Source: Candidatus Poribacteria bacterium (GTDB lineage: Bacteria > Poribacteria > WGA-4E > WGA-3G). Taken from it: a stretch of DNA of 64,000 bases. The stretch is taken from contig JAJEIE010000018.1 in the NCBI GenBank assembly GCA_022827625.1, forward strand, positions 1 to 64,000. The letters run 5' to 3'. The notes below the pieces were generated by a model. It saw only the letters and a list, made by a program, of their open reading frames with translations. It ran no database searches and had not been told where the DNA came from. Shown here in pieces: positions 53,143-62,429 of this stretch. Position 1 is the stretch's first letter, and every line of letters starts with the position of its first letter. Position numbers and translations under genes: made by a program.

Positions 53143-54207
53143 ATGGCACATCAGACATACCGAATCGGAATTATCGGTTGTGGTGGGATGGGAAGATCCC
53201 ACTCCAGATCGTGGGAACCAATCCCTGATGCACAAGTCGTTGCAGCGATGGACATCTACGAGGAATCCGCGAAACGGGTTGCCGATGAATACGACATTCC
53301 GGCTACCTATACCGACGTTGACGAAATGTTGTCAAAAGAGGATTTGGACATTGTTAGCATCACAACGTGGCAGGGACCCCGAGCAGAAGCCACTGTCGCA
53401 GCAGCGAAGGCGGGTGTCAAAGGGATCATCGGCGAAAAACCGATGGCGGCTTCGCTTGGACAAGCCGATGCCATGATCGCTGCCTGCGAAGAGAACGATG
53501 TTAAACTCGTCATCGGTCACCAAGGTAGATATAGACCGGCAAACATAGAAATACGGCGACTCGTCGCTGCAGGGGCGATTGGTGAACCGACAACTGTCCA
53601 CCATCGCGCCAAACAGCACGCTGGACTGCTCAATACAGGCACACACGCCATTGACGGGTGGCGGTTCATGCTGTCTGACCCAGAAACGTTATGGGTTATT
53701 GGGCAGACCTCTCGGACGACTGACCGGTGGGAACGCCGTACGATCTGCGAGGATCTCTGTATGGGGTTAGTTTGCTTTGAAGGTGGAGCACGCGGTATCT
53801 ATGAAGGCGACCTTCCTGAACCACCCGTCTCAATGCCACAAATCGCTGGCACGGAAGGGCAGATTCGCAACGGTCCTGATGGTACGATCCTCCTCCAAAA
53901 TGGAGACGCGCAGGGATGGCAAACCATCACACCGCCACCAGAGCCTAAGAACCAGTTTCAAGAACTCATTGCGTGGATTGAGGGTGATATTTCTGACCAT
54001 CGCGGGAGTGGTGTCCAAGCACGTTATACGCTTGAAATTATGATGGCTATCTACGAATCCCTGCGGATTAAGAACGTCGTCACTATGCCGATGAAAATGA
54101 AAGAACTACCGCTTGAAATCATGGTTAACGACGGCACGCTACCTGTCCTTGAGGAGGGACGCTACGACCTGCGCACGCCGTTTGAAGGTCAAACGCGAAA
54201 ATCTTAA
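53143..54207 (+). CDS. Gfo/Idh/MocA family oxidoreductase
   Basis: A 354-residue dehydrogenase. Start ATG 53143 with AGGAGG; the frame is open 13 codons upstream. The Rossmann loop is IGIIGCGGMGRSHSRSW and the EKP motif is GEKPMAASL. Substrate-domain residues include HRAKQHAGLLNTGTHAIDGW. Probably acts on a sugar or polyol, in line with the adjacent dehydratase gene. A paralog is at 19088. Confidence 0.88.
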   Translation: MAHQTYRIGIIGCGGMGRSHSRSWEPIPDAQVVAAMDIYEESAKRVADEYDIPATYTDVDEMLSKEDLDIVSITTWQGPRAEATVAAAKAGVKGIIGEKPMAASLGQADAMIAACEENDVKLVIGHQGRYRPANIEIRRLVAAGAIGEPTTVHHRAKQHAGLLNTGTHAIDGWRFMLSDPETLWVIGQTSRTTDRWERRTICEDLCMGLVCFEGGARGIYEGDLPEPPVSMPQIAGTEGQIRNGPDGTILLQNGDAQGWQTITPPPEPKNQFQELIAWIEGDISDHRGSGVQARYTLEIMMAIYESLRIKNVVTMPMKMKELPLEIMVNDGTLPVLEEGRYDLRTPFEGQTRKS

Positions 54208-54236
54208 ACTATTAAATATTGATTAAGGGAAAACCG

Positions 54237-54707
54237 ATGGCAAAGAAGGAGAGTCGACGTTCATTTTTAGAGCTCGCAACAGCATTGATTGGTGGAATTC
54301 TGAGTCTTGCTGCTGGAATTCCGCTCATCGGTTTTGCGATCTCACCGGCTTTTAAAAAACCGGAGTCGAAATGGGTCGATTTGGGTCTCGCTGATCGGCT
54401 TAAAAACAGTCGCTTTAAAAAGGTAGATTATACCTTCATGGCGAAAGACGGTTGGGTCCAAGCAACGAAGAAACGTTCTGTCTATGTAACCGATGCTGGC
54501 AACGGAGAGTGGAGCGTTTTCTCGCGAACCTGTTCACATCTCGGTTGCCTCGTTCGGTGGGATGCGCAGGAGGAATCGTTCCTCTGTCCGTGCCACGGTG
54601 CGATATTTGATAAGACGGGAGCGGTTGTTGCGGGTCCACCGCCGGAGCCTTTGCAGAAACTTGAGACCAAAGTGGAAGCGGGTATTCTATATGTAAAGGA
54701 GACGTAG
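54237..54707 (+). CDS. Rieske iron-sulfur protein
   Basis: A 156-residue Rieske protein. Start ATG 54237 after AAGGG. The N-terminus has ESRRSFLELATALIGGILSLAAG, a Tat-type signal/anchor with a twin Arg. The 2Fe-2S ligands are in CSHLGC and CPCHG, with the Pro loop GPPPEPLQ. It ends with a stop directly before the ATG of cytochrome b. Electrons pass from quinol through it to a c-type carrier; none is encoded here. Confidence 0.93.
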   Translation: MAKKESRRSFLELATALIGGILSLAAGIPLIGFAISPAFKKPESKWVDLGLADRLKNSRFKKVDYTFMAKDGWVQATKKRSVYVTDAGNGEWSVFSRTCSHLGCLVRWDAQEESFLCPCHGAIFDKTGAVVAGPPPEPLQKLETKVEAGILYVKET

Positions 54708-55934
54708 ATGCGGCAATTTCTCAACGAGCGTCTCCCTTTATCGGAGTTCTCCGCACACTTACGCAAACCGCTGCCGAAACATATCAATCTGCTTTTCTCA
54801 CTCGGCAGTTTGGCGATGTTTCTGCTGCTCCTTCAAGCCGCTACCGGTGCTTTTCTTGCGCTATACTATTCCCCCTCACCCGAACACGCCCATAACGCCG
54901 TAACTTATATCAGTGAAGAGGTTCCCTTCGGCGCGTTTGTCCGCGGTCTACATCATTGGGGCGCGAGCGCGATGGTCATCATCGTGTTTCTGCATCTGCT
55001 CCGTGTGGTTCTCTACGGTTCATACAAAGCCCCGCGTGAACTCACCTGGATATTCGGCGTTCTTTTGCTATTGGTTGTACTCGGTTTCGGATTCACAGGC
55101 TACCTGCTTCCGTGGGACGAGAAGGCGTATTGGGCAACAGTTGTCGGTGTGGAAATCGCCAGCACTGCGCCTGTATTAGGCGATTTTGTGGCGAAGGTGA
55201 TGCGCGGTGGCGCAGAGATAGGCGCGGTGACGCTGTCGAGGTTCTACGCACTTCACACCATCTGGTTGCCGTGGTTAGCCTTCGGTTTGGTCGGTGTGCA
55301 TCTCTTCTTTGTCCGATATTACGGTTCGTCAGGGACGCCGGAAAACACACCTGAAGAGATGAAAACTGGGAAACCGTTCTATCCGGATCAGGTGTTTGAA
55401 GACGTCGTCGGCATGCTAATCCTCTTTGCAGTCCTGGCATCTGTCGCCCTGTTTGTGCCGGTTCCCCTCGAAGATGTCGCTGATCCGACGAATGCGGATT
55501 ACGACCCACGACCGGAATGGTATTTCCTGTTTCTGTTCCAACTCCTGAAATACTTCCAAGGTCCTTTTGAGATTATTGGGACGTTTGTGATCCCGACGGT
55601 GGGTATGGTGCTACTGCTTCTCCTTCCGTTTTTAGACAAAAGTGAGCGTGAGGTTCTTTGGAAACGTCCACTTGCGTTAACGGTCACAAGTGTTTCTGTA
55701 GCAGGGGTTGTGCTGTTGACGATCCTTGGCGCGAGTTCACCGAAACTCGAAACACAAGAGGCATCACAATCCACAGAGCAGACGCAAGATGCTGCGACCC
55801 CGGATATAGAGACAGAAACGGTTGAGGAAGGAGAAGAGGTTTTTGATTTTCAGTTGACGGAAGAAGAAATTGATGGAACGGGAGAAGCGGAAGAGGTTTT
55901 CGACTTTCAACTCACTGAGGAAGAACTGCAGTAG
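54708..55934 (+). CDS. Cytochrome b with duplicated acidic C-terminal motif
   Basis: A 408-residue, eight-helix cytochrome b (N- and C-terminal parts in one chain). Heme ligands fall in RGLHHWGAS, FLHLLRV, ALHTIWLPW and GVHLFF, and the Qo motif is RPEWYFLF. After the last helix comes an acidic tail of about 60 residues with VFDFQLTEEE twice. The two copies differ by seven nucleotides, all synonymous. It follows the Rieske gene directly, so they form one complex. No cytochrome c1 gene is adjacent, suggesting another electron acceptor. Confidence 0.93.
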   Translation: MRQFLNERLPLSEFSAHLRKPLPKHINLLFSLGSLAMFLLLLQAATGAFLALYYSPSPEHAHNAVTYISEEVPFGAFVRGLHHWGASAMVIIVFLHLLRVVLYGSYKAPRELTWIFGVLLLLVVLGFGFTGYLLPWDEKAYWATVVGVEIASTAPVLGDFVAKVMRGGAEIGAVTLSRFYALHTIWLPWLAFGLVGVHLFFVRYYGSSGTPENTPEEMKTGKPFYPDQVFEDVVGMLILFAVLASVALFVPVPLEDVADPTNADYDPRPEWYFLFLFQLLKYFQGPFEIIGTFVIPTVGMVLLLLLPFLDKSEREVLWKRPLALTVTSVSVAGVVLLTILGASSPKLETQEASQSTEQTQDAATPDIETETVEEGEEVFDFQLTEEEIDGTGEAEEVFDFQLTEEELQ

Positions 55935-56058
55935 CGAGTCTCATAATAACTTAGCATCATCCGATCTAATTCTATAAGGACGATATGTTATTCATGGAAA
56001 CTGTCCCTTAGCATCCGAATTATCTTTCTAAATATCACCATGATAGGAAACTTATCTC

Positions 56059-57189
56059 ATGAAAAATACATACCCTGAGAGAAGATTTTTACATCTGATG
56101 GATTACAGCGAAGAAACGAGATTGGTAAAGGATATTCTTAAAAGCCCACTTGGTCTTGCCTCAGACCTAATAACATCCCTTTTTGAGGAAAAATTGGCGG
56201 AATTGAAGGATGGTTTGGATGAGATAAAACTCTTCGCAGCCGGAATACAGCGAGCCGAAACACTTTCCATTTCCTATTCGCTTGCCTCCTACTATCCATT
56301 CATGTTTGCTTTTCATCAATATTTTCACAGTTCGTTTCGAGCGAGGCAAGGTAAAGTCCTTGAGCAAATGCTACAGCGCATCCTCCAACAGTATGGTAGG
56401 TGCGATAGCGTGCCAGACAAGAACACAGGTAGAATCGCGCTTTTGGGTGAAATCTTCAAGACTGATAAAATTCCAAACCTTGATGTTGATGTAATGGCAT
56501 CAGATCTCACGAACAAAAAGACACTTGTCATTCAACTTCGCTCAAGAGATGATACGGGTGGAACAACTGCTAAAGGCTCACTTGTTGACTTGCTGCGAGG
56601 GCTATTAAGGCTTAACAAAACCCCACAAAACAATATACTCTATCTCGTTTGTATTTGGGTTCCACGGGATTCACAGCAAAAGATTTCAGCAGTGAAAAAA
56701 ATGTTTTCGTCTTTGGAGGCAAATATTGTGGTAAGTGAGGAAGATTTTCACGAAATTGTTAAAAACGAAGTGAAATTGCAAGAAAACATTTCTTTAAGGA
56801 TGGTTTACGGCACAAATGAAATAGCAAGATCCCTTTTTGAATGGATAGGCAATGAAAATGAGGAAGTGTTGAATGCCATATCTGCTATTGTCGATTTGGT
56901 GAGTGACTGGGATGATTTGTGGATTGCTTACGCGATAGCTAGTTTAGAACTGGAAATTTCTGCACTCTCCGGCAAATCAAATATAAAGATATTAAACGAA
57001 AAATATGACAAAATAGGGATTAATTTTAATTACGCATCTTATCAAACTCTGACAGATTCAATTGACAACATCGTTCAAAAGATCATTCCTCTTTGGACAG
57101 AAGATAGTATCCCTTTAAACACGCTATCAGATAAAGCACAATACATCAGAGATTTACTGTTTTTGAAAGCATATTATGAAAAACCATAA
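56059..57189 (+). CDS. Possible restriction endonuclease of a type II-like system
   Basis: A 376-residue protein, AT-richer than its neighbours. The middle has PNLDVDVMASDL then TLVIQLRSRDDTGGTTAKGS, which fits a PD-(D/E)xK nuclease core (D-x-D, then Q-x-R-x-R-D-D). The rest is helical. It overlaps the methyltransferase gene at 57176 by 14 bases, the usual linkage of a restriction-modification pair. I do not recognise the exact family, and the assignment rests on the partner. Confidence 0.6.
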   Translation: MKNTYPERRFLHLMDYSEETRLVKDILKSPLGLASDLITSLFEEKLAELKDGLDEIKLFAAGIQRAETLSISYSLASYYPFMFAFHQYFHSSFRARQGKVLEQMLQRILQQYGRCDSVPDKNTGRIALLGEIFKTDKIPNLDVDVMASDLTNKKTLVIQLRSRDDTGGTTAKGSLVDLLRGLLRLNKTPQNNILYLVCIWVPRDSQQKISAVKKMFSSLEANIVVSEEDFHEIVKNEVKLQENISLRMVYGTNEIARSLFEWIGNENEEVLNAISAIVDLVSDWDDLWIAYAIASLELEISALSGKSNIKILNEKYDKIGINFNYASYQTLTDSIDNIVQKIIPLWTEDSIPLNTLSDKAQYIRDLLFLKAYYEKP

Positions 57190-58510
57190 TCCAACAGAAC
57201 AGATCACACTTTTTTCTCCAAATACCGAGCCTGAAATCCCAAAAGTCAACACTGCATCCGACGAAATAGAATTGGTTTCGTTCCGAGAACTCGTCCCTGA
57301 AATCAACGATACAGGTTACTTAACGCATGCCATCTTTGCTTATCCTGCGAAATTCATCCCGCAGATTGTTCGGTATGCGATTACGACCTACACAAAGCAA
57401 GGCGATTGGATTGTCGATCCGTTTGCGGGTTCTGGGACTGTGGGGGTTGAGGCGTATCTGTGTAAGCGTAACGCCTTTCTCCTTGATCTCAACCTTCTCC
57501 TGAATCACATCATGCCGTTGAAGGTATACAGTGGAAAAGAGCGGTTGCACGAAGCCGACCTGTTCAAACTATTGGAGGGCATGAAAGAAAGCAAGGAGCA
57601 GTTTATACCCGCTTGGTCAAATGTTGCTTATTGGTACGCACCCGAAATTTTAGAGATCTTATCGCACTATTGGGGTTTTATCAACAACACGAAGAATAGT
57701 GTCTATTGCGACATTATCAAATCAGGGTTGTTGAAGGCGAGCAAACGTTTCTCCTATACAGAAGACAGAACGCCTAAACTTGCAAGGTCCAAGCGTAAGC
57801 TGAAGGCTGTAGAGGAGTTGCTCAAGGAGAACTGGAGAGAACAATTAGATGAGATGGTTCAGAGCCTCTCCCTGAAGACCTTAAAAAGCCTCAATGACTT
57901 CGTGATGTACACACAGCAGCATCAAAATGATGTTGTTCCAGAGATACACTGGCAGGGCGGTGTGGACTCGTCTTATACGACTGTGCCGCGGGCGTGTGAC
58001 GCGTTAATCACATCGCCGCCGTATCTCCAAGCGCAAGAATACATCCGTTCGACGAAAATGGAACTGTTTTGGTTAGGACACACTGAGGAAGAGGTTAGAG
58101 GACTATCGCGACTCGAAATCCCGTATCGGAAGGCAGATCGGATAATTCAAACGGAAACTTTGGATAGAATCAGGGAGATGCTCACGCGGGCGGATCTCCG
58201 AAAACGGTTGGACTCCTATTTCTGTCATACGGTCAATGCGCTTGAAAACGCAATGAGCCAACTGAAACCGGGTGCTGCTGCCTGTATCTTCGTCGGCAAC
58301 CCACGGATTGACGGTATAACGGTCGAATTGTGGCGAATATTAGCGGAGTATTTTAGGGAGCGCGGGTTTATGTTTGAAAAGGTTTATGAAGATCGGATTC
58401 AGACCCGAAAGCTCTTCGGTGGGCGTAAAAATAAAAACCCGGACGGAATGAAGTCGGAATTCTTGTTGATTCTGCGGAAGCGCGCTATCTATCAAGCAGC
58501 CGCTCGGTAG
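57176..58510 (+). CDS. DNA methyltransferase
   Basis: A 444-residue SAM-dependent DNA methyltransferase. Motif I is VDPFAGSGTVGVEA near residue 82. After about 200 residues (a possible target-recognition region) motif IV is ITSPPYL, the catalytic SPPY of amino-methyltransferases (cytosine-N4 or adenine-N6). It overlaps the presumed endonuclease gene by 14 bases. It ends inside the convergent TPR lipoprotein gene (26-base overlap). Confidence 0.85.
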   Translation: MKNHNPTEQITLFSPNTEPEIPKVNTASDEIELVSFRELVPEINDTGYLTHAIFAYPAKFIPQIVRYAITTYTKQGDWIVDPFAGSGTVGVEAYLCKRNAFLLDLNLLLNHIMPLKVYSGKERLHEADLFKLLEGMKESKEQFIPAWSNVAYWYAPEILEILSHYWGFINNTKNSVYCDIIKSGLLKASKRFSYTEDRTPKLARSKRKLKAVEELLKENWREQLDEMVQSLSLKTLKSLNDFVMYTQQHQNDVVPEIHWQGGVDSSYTTVPRACDALITSPPYLQAQEYIRSTKMELFWLGHTEEEVRGLSRLEIPYRKADRIIQTETLDRIREMLTRADLRKRLDSYFCHTVNALENAMSQLKPGAAACIFVGNPRIDGITVELWRILAEYFRERGFMFEKVYEDRIQTRKLFGGRKNKNPDGMKSEFLLILRKRAIYQAAAR

Positions 58511-59321
58511 CGCGGACTTGCTCCTGAAGGTAAGGTACTCCCTTTGCACGCTCCAAGAAAATTTCCAGATAGCGACGCATCATGAGTGTATCACCGTTTT
58601 TTTCGTACGCCTGCGCGAGGCGATAGTATGCCTCTGCATCGCTGTTATCAAGAGATATACCTTTTTCGTAGGATTGGATGGCACGGAGGAATTCCCCGGT
58701 TTCCTCGTAAGCGAGACCGAGATTGAAATAGACATCGGCATCCCCGGCTTCTATTTCAAGGGCTGCTTCATACTGCTGAATAGCCTCCTGATACATCTCG
58801 CGGTAGAGATACGCATCTGCAAGATTGTTGTAGGCATCAACGAAGGTCGGATCTTCTTCAACTGCGGTGCGAAAGGCGGCGAGTGCTTCATCAAATTGGT
58901 CGGTCTTATCGTACGCATACCCGAGATTGTTATAGAAAGCAGGATTTCCGGGATCGAACTCAAGCGCGGCCTGGAACATATCAATAGCGAGGACATACAG
59001 ACCGAGATCAATGTGAACGAGACCGAGGTTATTGTAGGCGTGCGCGTGTTCGTCATCAAGTGCGATAGCACCTTGAAACGCGTCCATTGCTTTCTCATAT
59101 TCACCCAATTCGCGATAGATTTTTCCGAGTTGGATATACCCTTCCGCATCTGTTGGGTTGAGTGCCTGTCCCATTTCAAGTCTTAAAGCATCACGCTGAA
59201 GTTCGCGCCTCTGTTGCTGTGCTTGATCGGACGGATTACATCCCGACAGCAAATAGGTTAAGAGTCCGACTACGATGAAAAGCCTAATATTAATAGGAAA
59301 GAAAAAAACAGCATTATACAC
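58485..59321 (-). CDS. TPR-repeat lipoprotein
   Basis: A 278-residue lipoprotein with lipobox LLSGC (Cys28). It has about six TPR motifs in a row (GYIQLGKIYRELGEYEKAMDAF, AYNNLGLVHIDLGLYVLAIDM, FYNNLGYAYDKTDQFDEALAA and so on). It should be a scaffold at the membrane. Its 3' end overlaps the methyltransferase gene on the other strand. Confidence 0.88.
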   Translation of the reverse strand: MYNAVFFFPINIRLFIVVGLLTYLLSGCNPSDQAQQQRRELQRDALRLEMGQALNPTDAEGYIQLGKIYRELGEYEKAMDAFQGAIALDDEHAHAYNNLGLVHIDLGLYVLAIDMFQAALEFDPGNPAFYNNLGYAYDKTDQFDEALAAFRTAVEEDPTFVDAYNNLADAYLYREMYQEAIQQYEAALEIEAGDADVYFNLGLAYEETGEFLRAIQSYEKGISLDNSDAEAYYRLAQAYEKNGDTLMMRRYLEIFLERAKGVPYLQEQVRATERLLDR

Positions 59322-59497
59322 AGAAACGTCCCAATTAATCTTTTTTCAAACGTACGTTAAATTATGAACCTATTTTGGATTTCAAAATGTTTCTAAATTA
59401 ACCGAAAATCATCGTGAAACGAAATTCTGAGTGATCAGCGAAGAATTTGTCTTTGCTTTACATAGTGGAACGATGCCCAGGAGCAATAGTTAAAAAT

Positions 59498-60331
59498 ATG
59501 ATTATTGATACACATACACATTTCTATGACCCCACGCGCCCCGAAGGCGTGCCGTGGCCAAATCCGAACGATGAAGTCCTCTACCGACGCGTTATGCCCG
59601 AAGACTACAAAGCACTTGCAGTCCCTGAAGGCGTAACAGGCACGGTTGTCGTTGAGGCAAGCAAATGGCTTGCGGATAACCAGTGGATTCTTGATCTCGC
59701 TGCAGCAGAGCCTTTCATCGTCGGGTTCGTAGGACATTTGGAACCCACCGCCGATTTCGAGGACAATCTGAACCGGTTTTCCGCGAATCCACTTTTTCGC
59801 GGGATACGTCTCGGCAGCGGACACTTACGGGCAATCGGGGACCCAACGTTCTTGGCGAGCATTGAGAAGTTAGCAGCAAAGGCACTCACCTTGGATCTGC
59901 TGATTAACCCCGAAGCTCTATCTATCTTACCGACGCTGGTTGAGCATACACCCGAAATGAGGATTGTCATCAATCACATTGCTGGCGCGCGAATATCGGA
60001 GGAGCCGCCTGATGCAGCATGGGTCTCGGCAATCCGTGAGGTAGCGCGTTATCCGAACATCTACTGTAAGGTATCGGGGTTAGCAGAACACACTGGGCAG
60101 ATCCCCGCGCCAACCGATGTCGGCTATTACACCGCAACAATAGATGTCTTGTGGGATGCATTTGGTGAAGACAGGCTCATCTACGGGAGCAACTGGCCCG
60201 TGTCTGAACGCTTCGCTCCATACGGCGTCGTCCAAAAGATTGTAAATGACTATTTCAGCGCAAAAGGTGATGCAGTCAAGGCGAAGTTCTTCTGGCAAAA
60301 CGCCAAGGCAGCATACCAATTATCAGTGTAA
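59498..60331 (+). CDS. Amidohydrolase-2 family hydrolase (sugar lactonase-like)
   Basis: A 277-residue TIM-barrel hydrolase of the amidohydrolase-2 family. Start ATG 59498; the frame is open 17 codons upstream. MIIDTHTHFYDP is the N-terminal metal motif, with VINHIAGARI, YCKVSGLAEHTG and YGSNWPVSE as later signatures. Related enzymes are sugar lactonases or decarboxylases. In keeping with the sugar-acid enzymes nearby, a lactonase is likely. Confidence 0.8.
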   Translation: MIIDTHTHFYDPTRPEGVPWPNPNDEVLYRRVMPEDYKALAVPEGVTGTVVVEASKWLADNQWILDLAAAEPFIVGFVGHLEPTADFEDNLNRFSANPLFRGIRLGSGHLRAIGDPTFLASIEKLAAKALTLDLLINPEALSILPTLVEHTPEMRIVINHIAGARISEEPPDAAWVSAIREVARYPNIYCKVSGLAEHTGQIPAPTDVGYYTATIDVLWDAFGEDRLIYGSNWPVSERFAPYGVVQKIVNDYFSAKGDAVKAKFFWQNAKAAYQLSV

Positions 60332-60338
60332 TAGAAAT

Positions 60339-60378
60339 TAGCCATCGGCAGTTAGCAAATAGCTAACAGCCGATAACC
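60339..60378. repeat. Short heptamer-repeat remnant
   Basis: tagccatcggcagttagc and gctaacagccgataacc form a small inverted repeat of the same heptamer type between convergent genes. Confidence 0.45.
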
Positions 60379-60379
60379 A

Positions 60380-60949
60380 TTAAGCCACCCAGCGGATGAA
60401 CTCACCAGCGGGTTGCCGTTTTGGTGCGCCGATATCGGCGGGATAACCCGTGTAGAAGAAGCCGATGATATATTCCTGCGAAGAATCGATGCCGAGCAAT
60501 TGATAGGTATTCTCTTCCATCGTGATTCTGCCTGTGCTCCACTGCATTCCGACTCCGGCATCCCATGCGGCGAGTTGGACGTTTTGCATCGCACAGCAGG
60601 CGGCGGCATAATCTTCGCGTTTCTGTTGTTCATCACCTTCTTGGACACACGAAACGGCGATAATCGTCGGCTTCGACATAAATTTCTCGTAAGCGAGTTC
60701 ACCGATTTTCTTGAGATTTTCGGCATCCACGTGGTCGGGGGTATCCTCAATCTTAATATCGCGGTAGCGGTCTGCGAGGATGAGTTTCGTCTTTTCACCA
60801 ATCACAATGAATCGCCACGGCTCGGTGACATGGTGGTTAGGTGCCCATATCCCGTAACTGAAAACTTGTTCAATGACATCATCTGGCACCGGTTCGGGTT
60901 TGAACTTAAAAATGGTACGTCTTGAAAGAATCGCGTCTTTAACATCCAT
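60380..60949 (-). CDS. Nitroreductase-family flavoprotein
   Basis: A 189-residue FMN-binding nitroreductase-fold protein. Signatures are AILSRRTIFKFKPEPVPDDV, WAPNHHVTEPWRFIVIGEKTK, CAMQNVQLAAWDAGVGMQW and the C-terminal IIGFFYTGYPA. It uses NAD(P)H to reduce nitro or quinone-like compounds. The physiological substrate is not readable. Confidence 0.88.
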   Translation of the reverse strand: MDVKDAILSRRTIFKFKPEPVPDDVIEQVFSYGIWAPNHHVTEPWRFIVIGEKTKLILADRYRDIKIEDTPDHVDAENLKKIGELAYEKFMSKPTIIAVSCVQEGDEQQKREDYAAACCAMQNVQLAAWDAGVGMQWSTGRITMEENTYQLLGIDSSQEYIIGFFYTGYPADIGAPKRQPAGEFIRWVA

Positions 60950-61041
60950 AACTCAGAATCCTCCTTTATTGGAATTGAATTATAACGTATTAGGTGGTTA
61001 ATTGCAAGTTGCTGGTTCCTTCGCAACTCAGCAACTCCATA

Positions 61042-62250
61042 CTAATGTGTCACAGGCTTTACACAACGGAATCCACGCGCTTTATTTGTTATCCGAGGTG
61101 TGAACCGCGTCCGATCGGAAACTCGCACAAACTTAGCGGCACTAATCCAAGAGCCGCCGCGTAACACACGGACGGTTTTAACGTTTGTCCAATCGGATAA
61201 GATATTATCCATAGTTCCACCGGCAAGTGGATTATGACTTGGAGAAATAGCGTAAAAGTCGGGATTGTATTCATCAAGGCACCATTCCCAGACGTTGCCT
61301 GCCATATCGTATAAGCCGCTTGCGTCCGGAGGATACGTTCCGACGGGTGTCGTATCGCCGACATTTTCACCATAGTTTGCTTTATTGGAATCAAGCGAAT
61401 CGCCCCAAGTGTACTTTTTACCAACCAAGCCCCCGCGCGCTGCTTTCTCCCATTCTGCTTCCGTCGGAAGGCGTTTTTCTGCCCATTTCGCATACGCCAT
61501 CGCTGCATACCAACTCACATAGACAACCGGATGATCGCCCTTACTTTCCGGGTAATCGTTACCATTCCAGTGTTTCAGATAGTCTCCGTCATGGTACTTT
61601 TCGGGAATACGATCCTTTTGCCACTGCGGATTGGCATCAACAAACTTCTTATATTTGGCGTTCGTGACCTCATACTTGTCCATATAGAATGCCTCAACAT
61701 AGACAATGTGCATAGGCTTCTCGTCATCTTCTGCATTGTAGTCGTTGCTTCCCATCTGAAATTCGTCTGTGGGAATCAGAACCATGTTAGCGTAGGACGT
61801 ATGTAGCTTAAATTTAAAGGGTATCTCAACCTTCAGACTCACTGGTTTTCCGCCCTTCATAGCCGGGTGAAAAGTGGTTTTCTTTAACGCCTCAATTGCT
61901 GCCTCTTCAAGACAAAATCCAAGATTTGTGGATGACAAAATGCCTTGTGGTATCCCGTTCACATCAATAGTCGCCTGTAAAATAACTGTGCCTTCCTTTT
62001 CTCCTTGTTGAGCTTCCTTTGGATAATTAGGTTTCACGCGTTCCTTGTACCGAGGTGGAACAACTTCAACAGGCGGAATTTCGAGTAGTATGTTAGGTAC
62101 ATCAGGGACTTTTTTAGACACGCTCCCTTGCAGTGCAAAAACCACCCCCACTTGTTGTGCAAGTAGTTGTTGTGCGGAAACAACCTGATAACTCAAAAAG
62201 AGCATCAACAGACAAACGATAGCAGGGAAGATGCTCAGGTTTCTATTCAT
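61042..62250 (-). CDS. Exported TonB-C/FGE-fold fusion protein
   Basis: A 402-residue exported protein with a signal peptide ending near VVSA. A TonB C-terminal-like domain (about 68-150) has KPNYPKEAQQGEKEGTVILQ and AAIEALKKTTFHPAMKGGKP. It is joined to an FGE-fold domain (about 157-400) with MVLIPTDEFQMGS, RLPTEAEWEKAARGG, GNVWEWCLDEYNP and VLRGGSWISA. The catalytic cysteine region reads RVSDRTRFTP, without cysteine. The FGE part is close to the lipoprotein at 3030. Confidence 0.85.
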   Translation of the reverse strand: MNRNLSIFPAIVCLLMLFLSYQVVSAQQLLAQQVGVVFALQGSVSKKVPDVPNILLEIPPVEVVPPRYKERVKPNYPKEAQQGEKEGTVILQATIDVNGIPQGILSSTNLGFCLEEAAIEALKKTTFHPAMKGGKPVSLKVEIPFKFKLHTSYANMVLIPTDEFQMGSNDYNAEDDEKPMHIVYVEAFYMDKYEVTNAKYKKFVDANPQWQKDRIPEKYHDGDYLKHWNGNDYPESKGDHPVVYVSWYAAMAYAKWAEKRLPTEAEWEKAARGGLVGKKYTWGDSLDSNKANYGENVGDTTPVGTYPPDASGLYDMAGNVWEWCLDEYNPDFYAISPSHNPLAGGTMDNILSDWTNVKTVRVLRGGSWISAAKFVRVSDRTRFTPRITNKARGFRCVKPVTH

Positions 62251-62321
62251 ACTTTCTCCTTAACATTATACCATTTCCGAAAGCCCATATCGCATGCACG
62301 ACTTTCCTGAAGAGATACACG

Positions 62322-62348
62322 GTAGCACAAACTAACAGTTTATGCTAC
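62322..62348. repeat. Short palindromic repeat
   Basis: A 27-bp palindrome with gtagcacaaact and agtttatgctac arms around aac. Third copy of the family seen at 1599-1653. Confidence 0.6.
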
Positions 62349-62429
62349 AGGTAATTCTTCATAAGCGTACCTGCTATTGGCTACGGCACACGGAGCGTGC
62401 CTGATCCGGATTACAAATCCCTTCTACAA

